Source: Strongylocentrotus droebachiensis (Eukaryota > Echinodermata > Echinoidea > Camarodonta > Strongylocentrotidae). From it: a DNA stretch of 64,000 nt. The stretch lies in assembly GCA_035222895.1 (NCBI GenBank), contig JAVYIG010009911.1, positions 1-64,000 of the forward strand, in the 5' to 3' direction. The translations under genes were made by a program, and so were the position numbers. Below the pieces are notes generated by a model. It was not told the origin of the DNA. It searched no databases and saw only the letters and a program-made list of their open reading frames with translations. Shown here piece after piece: positions 9,691 to 20,801 of the stretch (positions are counted from its first letter, which is position 1; every line of letters starts with the position of its first letter).

Positions 9691-10306
9691 GGATCACCAA
9701 ATTCAAACCCCAGGTACATCTCTTGAAGGGGGCAGATCAAGTTCGAAAATGGGTCAAATCTGATTGAGGTCAAAAGTCAAAAGTTCAATCAATTTTCCAT
9801 GAAAAGCTCTGTACACGCAATAACTGCATAAAGCTTCGATAATGAGGTCGAAGCTTCAAGGCCATCTTAGGTAAATATCTCAACGATGATCCACTACAAT
9901 TTCATCAAACCTGATATGTACCAGTAGACCTTATGAACAACGCACAATCTCATGATGATTTCGGATCGCCAGGTCAACAGTTATCTCATGTGAGAAACAT
10001 TGTACTTGAAGGATATTCAATCATGAAACAGAATTCTCAATCGTGCGCAGTTGAATATTTTTCTAGTGTGTGTTTTCGTTTGTATACCATAGGTTTTTAG
10101 AGCATTCTTAAATAGTGTTCTCTCATTTCCCAGAGATAAAGTCTATACAACATTACCATCACCGGAAACTGTCAGAACCAAAATTTACATCCTGAACTCC
10201 TGAAAGCTTGTGTCTTGCGTTATCATTCGCATCGTGAGACGCAGGCGAGACAACGTTTGGAGATTGCCTTATAACTGCATATTATTTCTCCTTTTCTACC
10301 ATTCAG

Positions 10307-10341
10307 AATTCCTTGAGACGATGTTGATTAATTTTCATTAG
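10307..10341 (+). CDS. calmodulin-like gene, last coding exon
   Basis: The exon follows a CTACCATTCAG acceptor and reads EFLETMLINFH then TAG, aligned with EEFVTMMTAK-stop of calmodulin. The C-terminus is of normal length. The expected full protein would be close to 145 residues if the frame break in the EF-hand 2/3 exon were not real. The product would be a cytosolic calcium sensor or decoy; loops 1, 3 and 4 look competent or near-competent, while loop 2 does not. Confidence 0.85.
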
Positions 10342-10602
10342 GATGGTGATATGCACTCGGTGAAGATGATGAACGCTATCCTCTACAGCGACAACTTGTC
10401 CCTTTTATTCTACTTGAGGACTCCTCGGGAAACCATGCAATAACCATGCAATGTTCACTATAACTCTGCTAAATAATACTCTGTTATTAATACAACCCAG
10501 TTTGTATGTTGTCTTTGAAAAGTAATTTTCTAGTAGTTTTTTTAATGAATACCCTTAATTCATGGAATTTATTTGCTAAATAATGAATCATGTATTTTAA
10601 AA

Positions 10603-10608
10603 AATAAA
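10603..10608 (+). promoter_or_regulatory. candidate polyadenylation signal of the calmodulin-like gene
   Basis: AATAAA lies about 260 bp after the stop codon in an A-rich stretch. It is the nearest canonical signal; use is not shown by the sequence. Confidence 0.4.
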
Positions 10609-11480
10609 ATCAAAAACGTTACTCGCTTCGTTGACAAAATGGTGATGGCAGAGATGATGATGATGATGTTGATGATGAAGAAGAAACTTGTGCTTGTACA
10701 TGAGGCCCCTAACAAGGTAAACACAATATCAAATTAAAAAGAAAAAGAAATAACAATTACTAAGCGTATAATATTATATTTAGAAGAAGAAAAAAGGAGG
10801 GAAAAAGAGACCCACCATTAACTATCAGCAGGTATATCACCAACGTATATGAACACACCCACAATCACACAATACACAAAATGGGAGAATTTAGAATGAG
10901 ACAGAGAAGAAAGGGAAGAGGTGAGAAGGAGAAAGAGAAGGAAAAGAAGAGATGGGAATGAGAAAGAGGAGTAGGGGAAGAGATGAGAATGAGAAAGATT
11001 GATTGACACAAATCTGTGATTAGAATCCCAATGCCATATTGTTGAATCATTATTTTGGAAAAAAGTAGTAAGGCATTATAAACCAGTGGACGGTTCTTTT
11101 TCTGTCTTATGGGACATTCGGACATCCTTTGTTGTCTACTGACAATACATAACTATTTAATATGGAGGGCACATGTTGAAAAGCATCATCTCTGTAACAA
11201 AATGTTGACAATGTTAAACAAAAAAGTATAATTATTTTTGTGATATAAGTATAATTCATGTGTTTTTCTTTGTAATCGAGATAATTTTGTGTCTCTTATG
11301 TGCGTATTATTATTCAATTAATAAATGATGAAGAAAGAAAAAAGGAAAAAAAAGACTGTTCAAATAGATTTAAAAAAATAAAGAATCACCTTGATGAAGT
11401 TTTTAAAAAAATGAAGAAAAAAAAAATAATGTTTTATCATTAATTTTGATTGGTCTAGATGGCACTCTTGTTCATGCAAC
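10609..11480. other. intergenic purine-rich DNA
   Basis: A (GAT)n stretch lies near 10,650-10,680. From about 10,740 to 11,000 the + strand is purine-rich with (AG)n and AGAAGGGAAGAGG words, resembling the block at 2,660-3,110. Long A-runs follow at 11,340-11,430. No exon was seen. Confidence 0.45.
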
Positions 11481-12120
11481 CAGATATGTATAAATCTTAT
11501 TAGGGGTCACTTTTGATGATACCTTCAAGTTTGAACAGTTTCGCAAGAAAATGTCATTCAGCATCATTCGGGCTGTACAGAATAGTTAAAACTCTATTTT
11601 AAATATCGACAGGACTACTGATCCCCTAATTCATGCTTTTGTTACGCACCATTTTGATTTATGTAATAGTTGGCTGTTTGGTCTTCCTTCTCGTCATATT
11701 CTAAGATTACAAGTTATTCAAACTCAGCAGCCCGACTCGTAACACAAACAAAGAAACATGAATCAATATACCCAGGCTTCAGAAAATTAGTTTGGCTACC
11801 TATCCAGTCCCATATTAAGTTTCAAGAATTTTTATGATCAAACTTATCAATGTTGTCATCAGTTTGCTCCATCATATATCATTGAAATGTTAATACATTG
11901 TAAACCAGAAAGAATGCCGCGTTCCAGTAAAATAATGTGTATTTTATGTCCAACAAACTGACAAAATCTTATGGGGAAAGGTCAATTTCATATGCAGCCA
12001 AGTGCACTGTTTTATGGAATAACTTGCCGTAGTGCCTAAAGATAATAGAAACGTATGAAAAGTTCAGAACTTGTTTGAAAATATATCTTTTCAGCACTTT
12101 GTAAGATCTCACAAATATGA
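11481..12120 (+). mobile_element. LINE remnant, C-terminal reverse transcriptase of CR1/L2 type
   Basis: Translation in shifting frames recovers LGVTFDDTFKFEQF, then DPLIHAFVTHHFDLCNSWLF, then GLPSRHILRLQVIQTQQ, and later NLVWLPIQSHIKFQEF. This order matches the conserved tail of CR1/L2-clade reverse transcriptases (LGV-FD, HAFVTS-LDYCNSLLYGLP, RLQ-VQN-AARL, LHWLP-RI-FK). Several stops and frame changes show an old 5'-truncated copy. It gives no evidence of a functional enzyme. Confidence 0.8.
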
Positions 12121-12655
12121 ACCCAGTGCACCATTTTCACTCCTTCTGTATTCTGTTCTGTAAAGTACATAAAGATATGCAATTGTGCATAATTTTGTCT
12201 TATTGCGTTAACTATGAATTTTAGGCGACGCGGCATTAAAATTCGGTTAACACAACATAGTGGGGGCTGTTAGGGATATTTTGGTGCAGATTCTGCTAAA
12301 AGCAACTTATTTTTGAGAGAGTGACTCTAACATTTCAATCCACGTATTTGCAAAACTTGTTGAACCTAACAAACAATTAAACAAAATCAATGGTAAAAAA
12401 TAGTTCATGTCCTAATTTAGGAGAACAAATTCACAATACAACCATACTGCGGTATTAATAGTGATTGGTTTCTCCCATAGGTTAACATTATTCTTGTTCT
12501 TAAATACGGTTTTATCCCAGTGTATAAATCCAACCGGGACTGTTAGTGGGGGCTGTTAGGGCTAAATAGGGGTTGTTTGGTGCAGATTCTTCTAAAAGCA
12601 CTAAATTTGGCCCAGAGGTAGATTATACCATACTATTACGATTTCTGCCGGGCGC
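12121..12655. repeat. diverged direct repeat around TAGTGGGGGCTGTTAGGG
   Basis: A segment at about 12,257-12,320 recurs at about 12,544-12,610; both include TAGTGGGGGCTGTTAGGG, a GGTGCAGATTCT word and CTAAAAGCA. The surrounding DNA is AT-rich and non-coding. Confidence 0.5.
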
Positions 12656-13490
12656 CAAGAAGGGCGCCCTCTGGGACTGCCATATTGGGCAAATCCAAAA
12701 TGGCCGCCATCTGAGTTAAAGGACATAGTTCCAAAAGGAAAAGCGCTTGTATGATAATAGTTTATATAATTATAGGGTTTTGGGGGTTAGAGAATCTGAT
12801 TATAATGTTCTTTCATTGATTTGAAGTATCCTTGGGGCTGCCATACTGGTCATATTGGTCAAATCCAAAATGGCCGCCATCTGAGTTACAGCTAGGTCAA
12901 GTGTAGTTATGAAAGGAAATGGGCTAGTATGATAAAAGTTTACATATTTATGGGGTTTTCTGGGTCAGAGAATCTGATTGTGATGTTCTTTCATCGATTT
13001 GAGGTCTCCTTGGGGCTGCCATACTGCCCATATTGGTCAAATCCGAAATGACCACCATCTGATACTTACAGGTCATGTGTAGTTTTCGAAAGGAAATGGG
13101 CTAGAATGATAACAGTTTATATATTAAGGGGGTTTTCGGGGTCAGAGAATCTGATTATCAAGTTCTTTTACCAATTTGAGGTCTCCTTGGTGCTGTCATG
13201 CTGGTGATATTGGTCAAATCCAAAATGGCTGCCACCTCTGAGTAAAAGGTCAAGTTTATATATTAAGGGAGTTTTCGGGGTCAGAGAATCTGATTATGAT
13301 GTGCTTCTATCAAAAGGTCTCCTTTATTTGGGGCTGTCATGCTGGTCATATTGGCCAAATAAAAAATGGCCGCCATCCGAGTTAAAGGTCAAGCGTAGTT
13401 TCAAAAGGAAAAGGACCAGTATGATAAAAGTTGATGAATTCATTGGGTTTCCGGGGTCAGATAATCTGATTATGATGTTCTTTTATCAAT
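12656..13490 (+). repeat. satellite-like tandem repeat, about 170-bp unit
   Basis: About five diverged units share GGGGCTGCCATACTGGTC, AAATGGCCGCCATCTGAG, AAAGGAAATGGGCTAGTATG and GGGGTCAGAGAATCTGATT in the same order. The fourth unit has an internal deletion. Copies differ from each other by many bases, so the array is old or under weak homogenisation. I recognise no coding potential. Confidence 0.8.
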
Positions 13491-13763
13491 AAGCGAGTTC
13501 GTAATTGCACACTGCGCATGCGCCAAAAACGAAAACAAACTTTTCCAAAGGTCACATGAACATAAAGATAGCTGAGAGGGGAACTGTAATTTGTTTGTGT
13601 GCTGGCCTTTCCTTTGTGAATGATCACATCAGACACATCAGTCACCAAAAATTATTTATGAATGTCGGAATTGGTTCTTTATAGTAAACTTGACTTTACA
13701 TCGGTAAAGTATTATCGGCATTATCGTGATCCAAGTCCCTAGGGTGATCCACGGACACTGTTT
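13491..13763. other. non-coding intergenic DNA
   Basis: The stretch contains the GC-rich word ACTGCGCATGCGCC near 13,511. There is no exon, repeat family or RNA gene that I can support. Confidence 0.35.
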
Positions 13764-14688
13764 CAGTGGCGGATCCAGGGGGGCACAGGGGGCACGTGCC
13801 CCCCCCCCCCCGGCCAAAAAAAAATGTTAAAATCAGCCCTAAATTCGCCCAAAGTATACTGAAAAACAGGGGCGTGCCCCCCGGCCAAAAAATAAATAAA
13901 ATAAAACAATATTTTATAAAAATAAAAAAATATGCCAATGGCTGACCTAAAAAGGTGACCTTACCCCCCCCCCCCAACGGAGCAAAATGTCAAATTTAAA
14001 AATGTCGTGACCAAAAAAGTGTCCTCTTTTCGAAGCGTGACCAGATTCAAAGTATGGTTACATGGGGGCATTGATGTATGTAGAAAAAAAAACAGGATTA
14101 AGATCCCATGAAATGCTTGTAAAAGAAGAATAAGAAAAATAAAGTTGAGATTCGACCTTTATGTCTAGACGTTGCTTAATGCATTTCGTATTGGTATTAT
14201 CTTCCATCTGAGAATGATTATAGACGATATTTATATGGATAATAAAGATAAAGCTGTCCGGGTCTTTGAATATAATGCCTTAAAACAAACCGAACAAGCT
14301 GTTTATTTCTTTATTTAGGGTCTATTTCTACTGTTTATTCATTTTTTATTGCCAACCCTCGAAAACGAATTTATTATGCATTTCATGGAGGAACGTGTGC
14401 GTACGAGAATTTCGCACTAAACTGTTTTCTATTCACTAAATTGATGCTCAAAACTATCGAAAAACCCATGGGAATACTTGTATATTGTTAAGCTATTTAG
14501 TAAGGCAGCCAAAAGTTTTGATTATCTTACGTTTAATATTGTAAGAGCACTCTTTGTTTTCCTTCTTTTTTGTGTACAATTGTGGAGGGAATTTTTGGCG
14601 GTGACTCAGCCAGCCGGTGAATGAGCGGGGAGGAGGATATACTTGTTTAAACTTGTTTGTACCCCTTTCCCCTGTGGATCCGTGCCTG
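13764..14688. mobile_element. hAT-like MITE with CAGTGGCGGATCCAGG terminus
   Basis: The left end CAGTGGCGGATCCAGGGG is mirrored imperfectly at 14,669-14,688 (CCCCTGTGGATCCGTGCCTG). CAGTGGCGGATCC termini are typical of hAT-type MITEs in many animals. The interior contains GGCACGTGCCCCCC, a GGCCAAAAAAAA stretch and GTGACTCAGCCAGCCGGTGA, also seen in the elements at 581-1,173 and 42,085-42,350. I see no matching 8-bp target duplication, so the boundaries may be wrong or the copy may be rearranged. Confidence 0.55.
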
Positions 14689-15000
14689 GACTTACACCAC
14701 GAGGAATATACCCCTTGTGATCCGAATCCCCCTCTATGAGAAATGTGATGATCGGAGGACTCGGACTACGAGGAATATATAGACAGTTTTATAGTGTTTA
14801 GAGTCATATTATTTCATCATATTGAAGTTACCTAGAGGTGTTAAATTAATATTTGCTGTTATTTATCACTAATAACAAAAGAATCTGACTTAAAACACTA
14901 TAAAACTGTGTATATATTCCTCGTGGTGCGAGTCCCCCTTGCGTGGATCATCAAATTTCCCACAGGACGGGACTTACACCACGAGGAATATACTCCTGAT
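14689..15000. repeat. inverted-repeat (foldback) segment around CACGAGGAATATA
   Basis: ACGAGGAATATATAGACAG at about 14,770 is complemented by CTGTGTATATATTCCTCGT near 14,905, with TTTTATAGTGTT also shared by both arms. The outer words ACTTACACCACGAGGAATAT occur in direct orientation at both 14,691 and 14,971. This looks like a small foldback element inside a short direct duplication. Confidence 0.6.
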
Positions 15001-15919
15001 TGATTGATTGATTTTTATCCGCCATGCATCCAACATACAACAATATACAAGAATAACAGATCAAAATTAAGTCAGTTTAAACAGGAAAGCCTACGAAAGC
15101 TCGAGAGCTTATTTTCAGTGGGGTCACCGACAGTCATGTAAAAAATCAATGAGTTAAAGTAGTAATATTTACAGACAGACAAGCAAAAAAAACTATTAAA
15201 GATAATTATGATGATAATATTAACAACTTTAAACTGATGATAGAAAGTAGCCTACAGGAACAAAAAGGAGAAGAAGAAAAAGAAAAATTAAGAGGAGGAA
15301 GAGGAGGAGGAGGAGGAAGAAGAGGAAAATAATGATGAATAATTCTGTAGAATTTCTATAACGTACCAAAGCATAAGCTTATGCAAAATTAAAAAGTATT
15401 TCGTTTTTTCTGGGGACGCACTGTATATCTCTCTCTATAAAAGTGTCTGTCTTTTAGTCTCTCGATCTCCGATCAGTTTCTCTAGCTAATGCATGACCGG
15501 GGGGGGGGGGGGGGCTCAGAGTTCAGATTTGGTTTGGACGGGGGTGTGCCGCTCAAGCCTCGCAACCCCTACCATTATCAGAGGTCATTTTGGGGCATTT
15601 TCACAAGTTTCGGGTGCTTTGAGGGTGTTTGCATGGCAATTACACCTGAAATTTGCAAATTTTGGATTTTGAAAAATACAGACCCATTTTTAATGGTATT
15701 TTTTGTTAAAAGTGGAACCCATGTTCAAGGAATTTTTTTGGTGAAAAAAAGAGAGGCACATCCCCGTATGTCCTAATATGTGACTACCCCACTCCCCCCC
15801 CCCCCCCCCACCCCTGCACCCACATCATCCCCTGGCCCCTTTCCCATGATTAGCTTCCCTTCCAGTTTCCTCCCCTTTCTGGAACGACTCGTGGCCAGAA
15901 AATTAAATTTTGGGGGAAC
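15001..15919. other. low-complexity DNA upstream of the aminopeptidase gene
   Basis: The stretch holds a (TTGA)n tract near 15,000, a GGAGGA-rich tract at 15,290-15,330, a G-run at 15,499-15,512 and C-runs at 15,790-15,810. The reading frame at 15,489-15,776 is an artefact of G-rich repeat sequence. No exon is supported. Confidence 0.45.
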
Positions 15920-16030
15920 AGACAAACAAAAACGGTCGATTTATCAGTCGGACGTCGACGTCGCGGCGACTCGCGCTCCAGACAAAGCTTGAGGCCGAGG
16001 TCGTCGCACTTTCTCCCTGAACTAGCAAAC
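15920..16030 (+). promoter_or_regulatory. CpG-rich promoter/5' UTR region of the NPEPL1 orthologue
   Basis: The 110 bp before the start codon contain a local cluster of CpG, including GGACGTCGACGTCGCGGCGA. No TATA box is visible. The start context GCAAACATGG is favourable. The region reads as a TATA-less housekeeping-type promoter or leader; the transcription start itself cannot be placed. Confidence 0.5.
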
Positions 16031-16189
16031 ATGGCTTCCGTGAAATCAGAAATGCTGCAGTTTTCTGGTGCAAACAGCACCTCGGATCCTGCCAACCGGT
16101 CAGTCCTGATCGTCGGTCAGCTCCCAAACTTGACCAAGGTTCCTTATGACATCGTGAAGACTAAATTGCAGCCTCGGGTCACTGAAGAG
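16031..16189 (+). CDS. NPEPL1: NPEPL1 exon 1
   Basis: Residues 1-53, MASVKSEMLQFSGANST onward, ending KLQPRVTEE in phase 0. It aligns with human LLLLGQLHHLHRVPW and GKLQPRVTEEL. The ATG at 16,031 is the first in-frame ATG with a good context. The donor GTGATT is weak but the join to exon 2 restores the known alignment. Confidence 0.93.
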
Positions 16190-19100
16190 GTGATTATATG
16201 TCTTGTAAATTGACTTGGAATCTGGATGAATTAGTTCCTGGATCAGACAAAAGTCAGCCCCACACGTTGTTTTGTGTGTCTGGTGATTGTGTAATAATAG
16301 TGACTGACATCGCTCTAGACCGAATTTTCCGTCTCTTTCGTTCGTTAGCCTCTTATTGGGGTAGGGTCGGCCGGCTCTCTCTTTAGAGACGGAAGCCGTC
16401 TATACACATGTCCTTGCTAACGCCACGACCAGTTCTGGTCGTAGCGTTTTGCCCCCAAAATCCCCCAAAATGTCATTTTACCTCATGCATTGATTATTTA
16501 AAATTAGGAGAAGGTTTTACTACCTCGGTTCCACTTACCAACTTGACTGTATAATCCGTTTAATGGTCCCTTTTAAGGAAATTACGGGTCTAAATTGACA
16601 GCCGTGTTGAAAATCTTGCAAGGTGTGTTAAACTCTCGCTGCCGGAGTCATCTAAATCAATCTCGTCCCTTCTAGTCTACGCCGAAGGCAAAATGATTAT
16701 GAAGGAAAAACTGTGCGCCATCTACACGTTCGTAATGGCGTTATCACAGTTTTTCCTTCATAATCATTTTGCCTTCGGCGTAGACTAGAAGGGATGAGAT
16801 TGATTTAGATGACTCCGGCAGCGAGAGTTTAACACACCTTGCAAGATTTTCAACACGGCTGTCAATTTAGACCCGTAATTTCCTTAAAAGGTAGGTACGT
16901 GACAATCTGACCGTTCTGTGCTTAGCTCCGTGCACCCCGGGCCGAATCGCTCATTGACCGACCGCTCTGTGAGGCGATTCATCGTTTCGCCTGTATATAT
17001 CGTATTTTCGGAGTACCCATAATGCACAGGCGCTGATAACGTAGTTCACATGTTCCTCTTTATTACCGTCTTCAAATTTTTTCGATCCGATACGGAGAAG
17101 TGAAAAAAAAAAACTTTCAAAGTTTTTGGCTGTCAAAGTCATCGATTCATTTCCAGAAGAGATGTATGTTAGGTTTTTAAACTTCCATGCTATGATTATT
17201 TATATATTTGTCTATATCTGTGGTGAATTTGAAGTGAATCTGATGATCCGCACAATATTTTTTACGGTTAGCAAAAATTGGCGTCAACGGCAAAATTTTT
17301 CAAAATGGCCGAATTTCGCACTGGCGAACAATTTATTTCACATTTTTGGCAGATAAAATAACTGCCTCTAAAACTATCGTTTGGCACCAAAAACATACTA
17401 AAATGAAATTTAAGAATGTCTATTATTGATATTTGACAAGATTTGTGAAAATTATGCATTACAGACAATGATGATAAAGGATTTTAACGTGTGTTTTTTC
17501 TGTTGATAAAAAATACGTACGCGATCCAGATGTCAGGTGATCAAATTTGATGTCACGTGATTGATCGATGCCAATGTTTACACACGCAAGCTACTGTGTG
17601 ATTGTTGACATATTTTGCTTAATCTTCATGTTTTGTGGTTTTGAATGGCTCATTTTGCCGTTTTTATGGATTCATTTTTCTTTTGAAATAGTCTTTTAGT
17701 TTATAAGGTTATGAAATATCTGATTCACAGCAAAATATTGACTTTTTTGAGGCACTTTTTAATTAAAAAATGTTTATTAAAAAAAAAAAAAAAAAAAAAA
17801 AAATCCTTTCAAGCTCATGGTTTTAATAAGGTTACAAAAGTTCTTTTTTTTTAAGTGGCCTTCAGGGCATACATAAAAATATATTTAGTATTAGTCTTTT
17901 TATTTGGGTTTTATATTTAATGGACTTTATTAAACATTATTATTCCCCCAAGCACTCACCTCCCCCCCCCCCCCAACATCAGTACGCCAGTTCTGATTTA
18001 TTTGTTTTTTTATTAGATTGGTGAAAGCTAGCTACAATGCCGCCAACTAAAAAAAGGAAAGTGGTATTGCCAGCAAGGGTGGGCAAGTTACGCCACTACT
18101 TGAACAATAATTTTAGCGTCTTCCCTAGAAGAATTAAATAAAAGGATTTGAAGAGAAACAGGGGTACTTACCGTATTGGTTACTGGCAAGAGGATGAGAC
18201 CTACATTGATGATGCAGAAGACTATGACATTTCAAAGTATACTCTTGCAGTGGACTTCTTTTGTGAAGAATATTTTTTTGTTTTTCAAATTATATTTTAT
18301 TTGGTACTATAACAATATTGTGAGTGAATAAGATGCTACATGTTTTTCAAAACAAAATGCTCAAGTTTTGTGAATTTACAATTTTCTTTTGTTACTGAAT
18401 ATGTATTGTTTATCAATCCGCTAAATCAACATCAGTAATTAAATTTAAAATTAATGAACGGTTGTACCTTTGTAATAAGTAAAAACAGTTGCAAAGTGTT
18501 CTTTTTTAGTAAGGCTTTCCTTATAGAAAGTTTCATTAAAATCCTTTGAGTAATAAAAAAAAGTATGGCACTTCTAGTTCAGAACTTCCCGAAAAGGTCA
18601 CGCCTTTTTCTTCGTTTCCTATGTTAAAACAATACCAAATTTAGCTCGTTAATTAAATCTTAAAATATTCATAACTTTTTTAATAATTAACCTAGAACAA
18701 AGATATTTATATCATTGCAATGCTTGTGCTGAGCTCTTTCCAATGGTACTAGACTTAGGCCAGAATAATGAATTTGAAATTTTTTGTCACATACCTATAA
18801 AAGGGACCATTAAACGGATTATACAGTCAAGTTGGTAAGTGGAACCAAGGTAGTTAAACCTTCTCCGAATTTTAAATAATCAATGCATGAGGTAAAATGA
18901 CATTTTGGGGGATTTTGGGGGCAAAACGCTACGACCAGAACTGGTCGTGGCGTTAGCAAGGACATGTGTATAGACGGCTTCCGTCTCTAAAGAGAGAGCC
19001 GGCCGACCCTACCCCAATAAGAGGCTAACGAACGAAAGAGACGGAAAATTCGGTCTAACATCGCTCGTGTAAAGCCAGGCTAGAGTCTAGACTCTGGTGA

Positions 19101-20770
19101 TCATTAAGTTGTGTCTATATATTCTGTATTCATTTTTTTTTTTTAAGAGTAGAGGTCTACAAGAACTTAAAGGAAAAATAGAAAACTATTCAGTGTTGTT
19201 ACTGTTTGCAATATGGTAGATCTACTGATAGACTCGGTGAACTGATGTCTGATGATTTATTGTAATTTGTAGACTAGGTCTAGGCCTAGATCTATGCATG
19301 TTCCAGTATTTTAAGAAAAGATTTGAGGAATATTGTCAGGTCTGTGGAGTAGAAAAGCCTGAAACAAAGACTGAAACAATGAAATACTCCTGTGGCGTGC
19401 GCCTGTAATCCAGCCAACTACGAGAAGGAAGAAAATGGAATTGAACTGGAAGCCCGACTGCTGAGAACACAGCATTCTTCCAGAATCTCGGGTAAAGGTA
19501 AAGGTAAATGGAAGTTACAAAGTAGTAAGTACAAACTGATTCAGCCGAGGATGCAGGTTCGAAACTGAGTCACTTCTTTCGGATGGTGACGTTAAAAATC
19601 GGTCCCCAGACGTAAATAGTCATATCTGATTGAACATGTCTGTAAAAACCCAATTTAAAAAAAAAAAAAAAAATAACAATTTGTTTTAATTTCTCCAAAT
19701 GTGCAATACAAACCATAACATACAATTGAATAAAATAAACGTGTTCAATATTGATGCTTTACATAAACATAATTAAACACAAACTTATTTGCAGTATAGA
19801 GTAAAGTACCCGGTTTTCGGCCACTTAAGACAAAATCCTATTTATTGGACTCTTTACTTCCTATTTATTATCATTTCTTGTTCAAATCATGAAGCAAATA
19901 TTATTATTATTTAAACAAAAAAAGAATCCCCCCAAAAAATCACGAATTGCCATGACAATATTCATTTCAATTTTCACTGTTTTGGAGCCGGTTATCAGCC
20001 GAGCGTTTCAGTTTACGGCCGCATGTACAAAGTCAATAGGAAGCGCTCGCGCGCGCCGTGCGTTTCTGCGCTGATGTATAGCACAAGCGGGCGGAGCAGG
20101 TATCCCACGCCGGAGCTCCCGGGTGCTCGCCTGGCCGAATACAGGCACAGCGGTGATCGGAAGTTGGAATCTGAATTAGACGGACATATCGTGTGTGTCG
20201 CGGTGTGCGGCTGCATTGATTTAATACATGCGATGAGATACTTTTGAGCTTGCGACCAGCACAAAATCGGGCTCTATATCTGAAAAATACTTGAAATAAA
20301 GCTCATTTTATGGTACCCATATTTCTTACATACACGCGTAAGAAACTCGATTTTTCAGATTTGGGTAGCGGGACCGCCGATTACATCGCTAAAATGTGAT
20401 ATTTTAGGATATATTTTTCATTGCAAATGTGGTTCTTCAGTGACACTGGCATGGTATGGTATGTGTGGGATATGTGTTATGCTATTATGCGATGTATTTT
20501 AAAGTGATTTTACCATGTATCCAACCAATTGGCCGAAAACCGGAGCTGACCGATTACCGGGTACTTTACTCTATATAACTTAGCAACAAAGTAAACTTAT
20601 AGAAGTACCTAAACATAATATGTCAATTGTAAATTTTATTCACTTATATACAAAAAAAAACCTTAAACAAATCTGGAGGTAATTTTACTGGAACAATCCT
20701 GCCCCCTCCCGCTCCCCTTCCGCTCCCCTCCCGCTCCCCTCCATCACACACACACATACTCACCCACCCA

Positions 20771-20801
<31 letters not shown>

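Larger units (their letters stand above)
8789..10255. mobile_element. GTCTCGCC-ended inverted-repeat element, host of two nested insertions
   Basis: The left end GTCTCGCCTGCG is complemented by CGCAGGCGAGAC at the right end near 10,240-10,251. The left end also forms its own hairpin (GTCTCGCCTGCG...CGGAGCGAGAC), followed by a GTCGTCGTTGTTGTC-rich stretch. A second element occupies 8,933-9,690. No coding capacity was found. The superfamily is unclear; hairpin ends could point to a Helentron-like or other element. Confidence 0.5.
16307..19066. mobile_element. 2.74-kb Mutator-like element with 265-bp terminal inverted repeats
   Basis: Inverted repeats beginning TAGACCGAATTTTCCGTCTC (16,316) and ending GAGACGGAAAATTCGGTCTA (19,057) match over about 265 bp with only a handful of differences (left arm to about 16,580; right arm from about 18,793). 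Both ends are flanked by the 9-bp direct repeat ACATCGCTC (16,307-16,315 and 19,058-19,066). Long terminal repeats plus a 9-bp duplication are the Mutator signature. No recognisable transposase exists, so it depends on another copy. The near-identity of the arms argues for a recent insertion. A palindromic element sits at the inner edge of the left arm and a short gene-like frame lies at 18,037-18,312. Confidence 0.82.
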
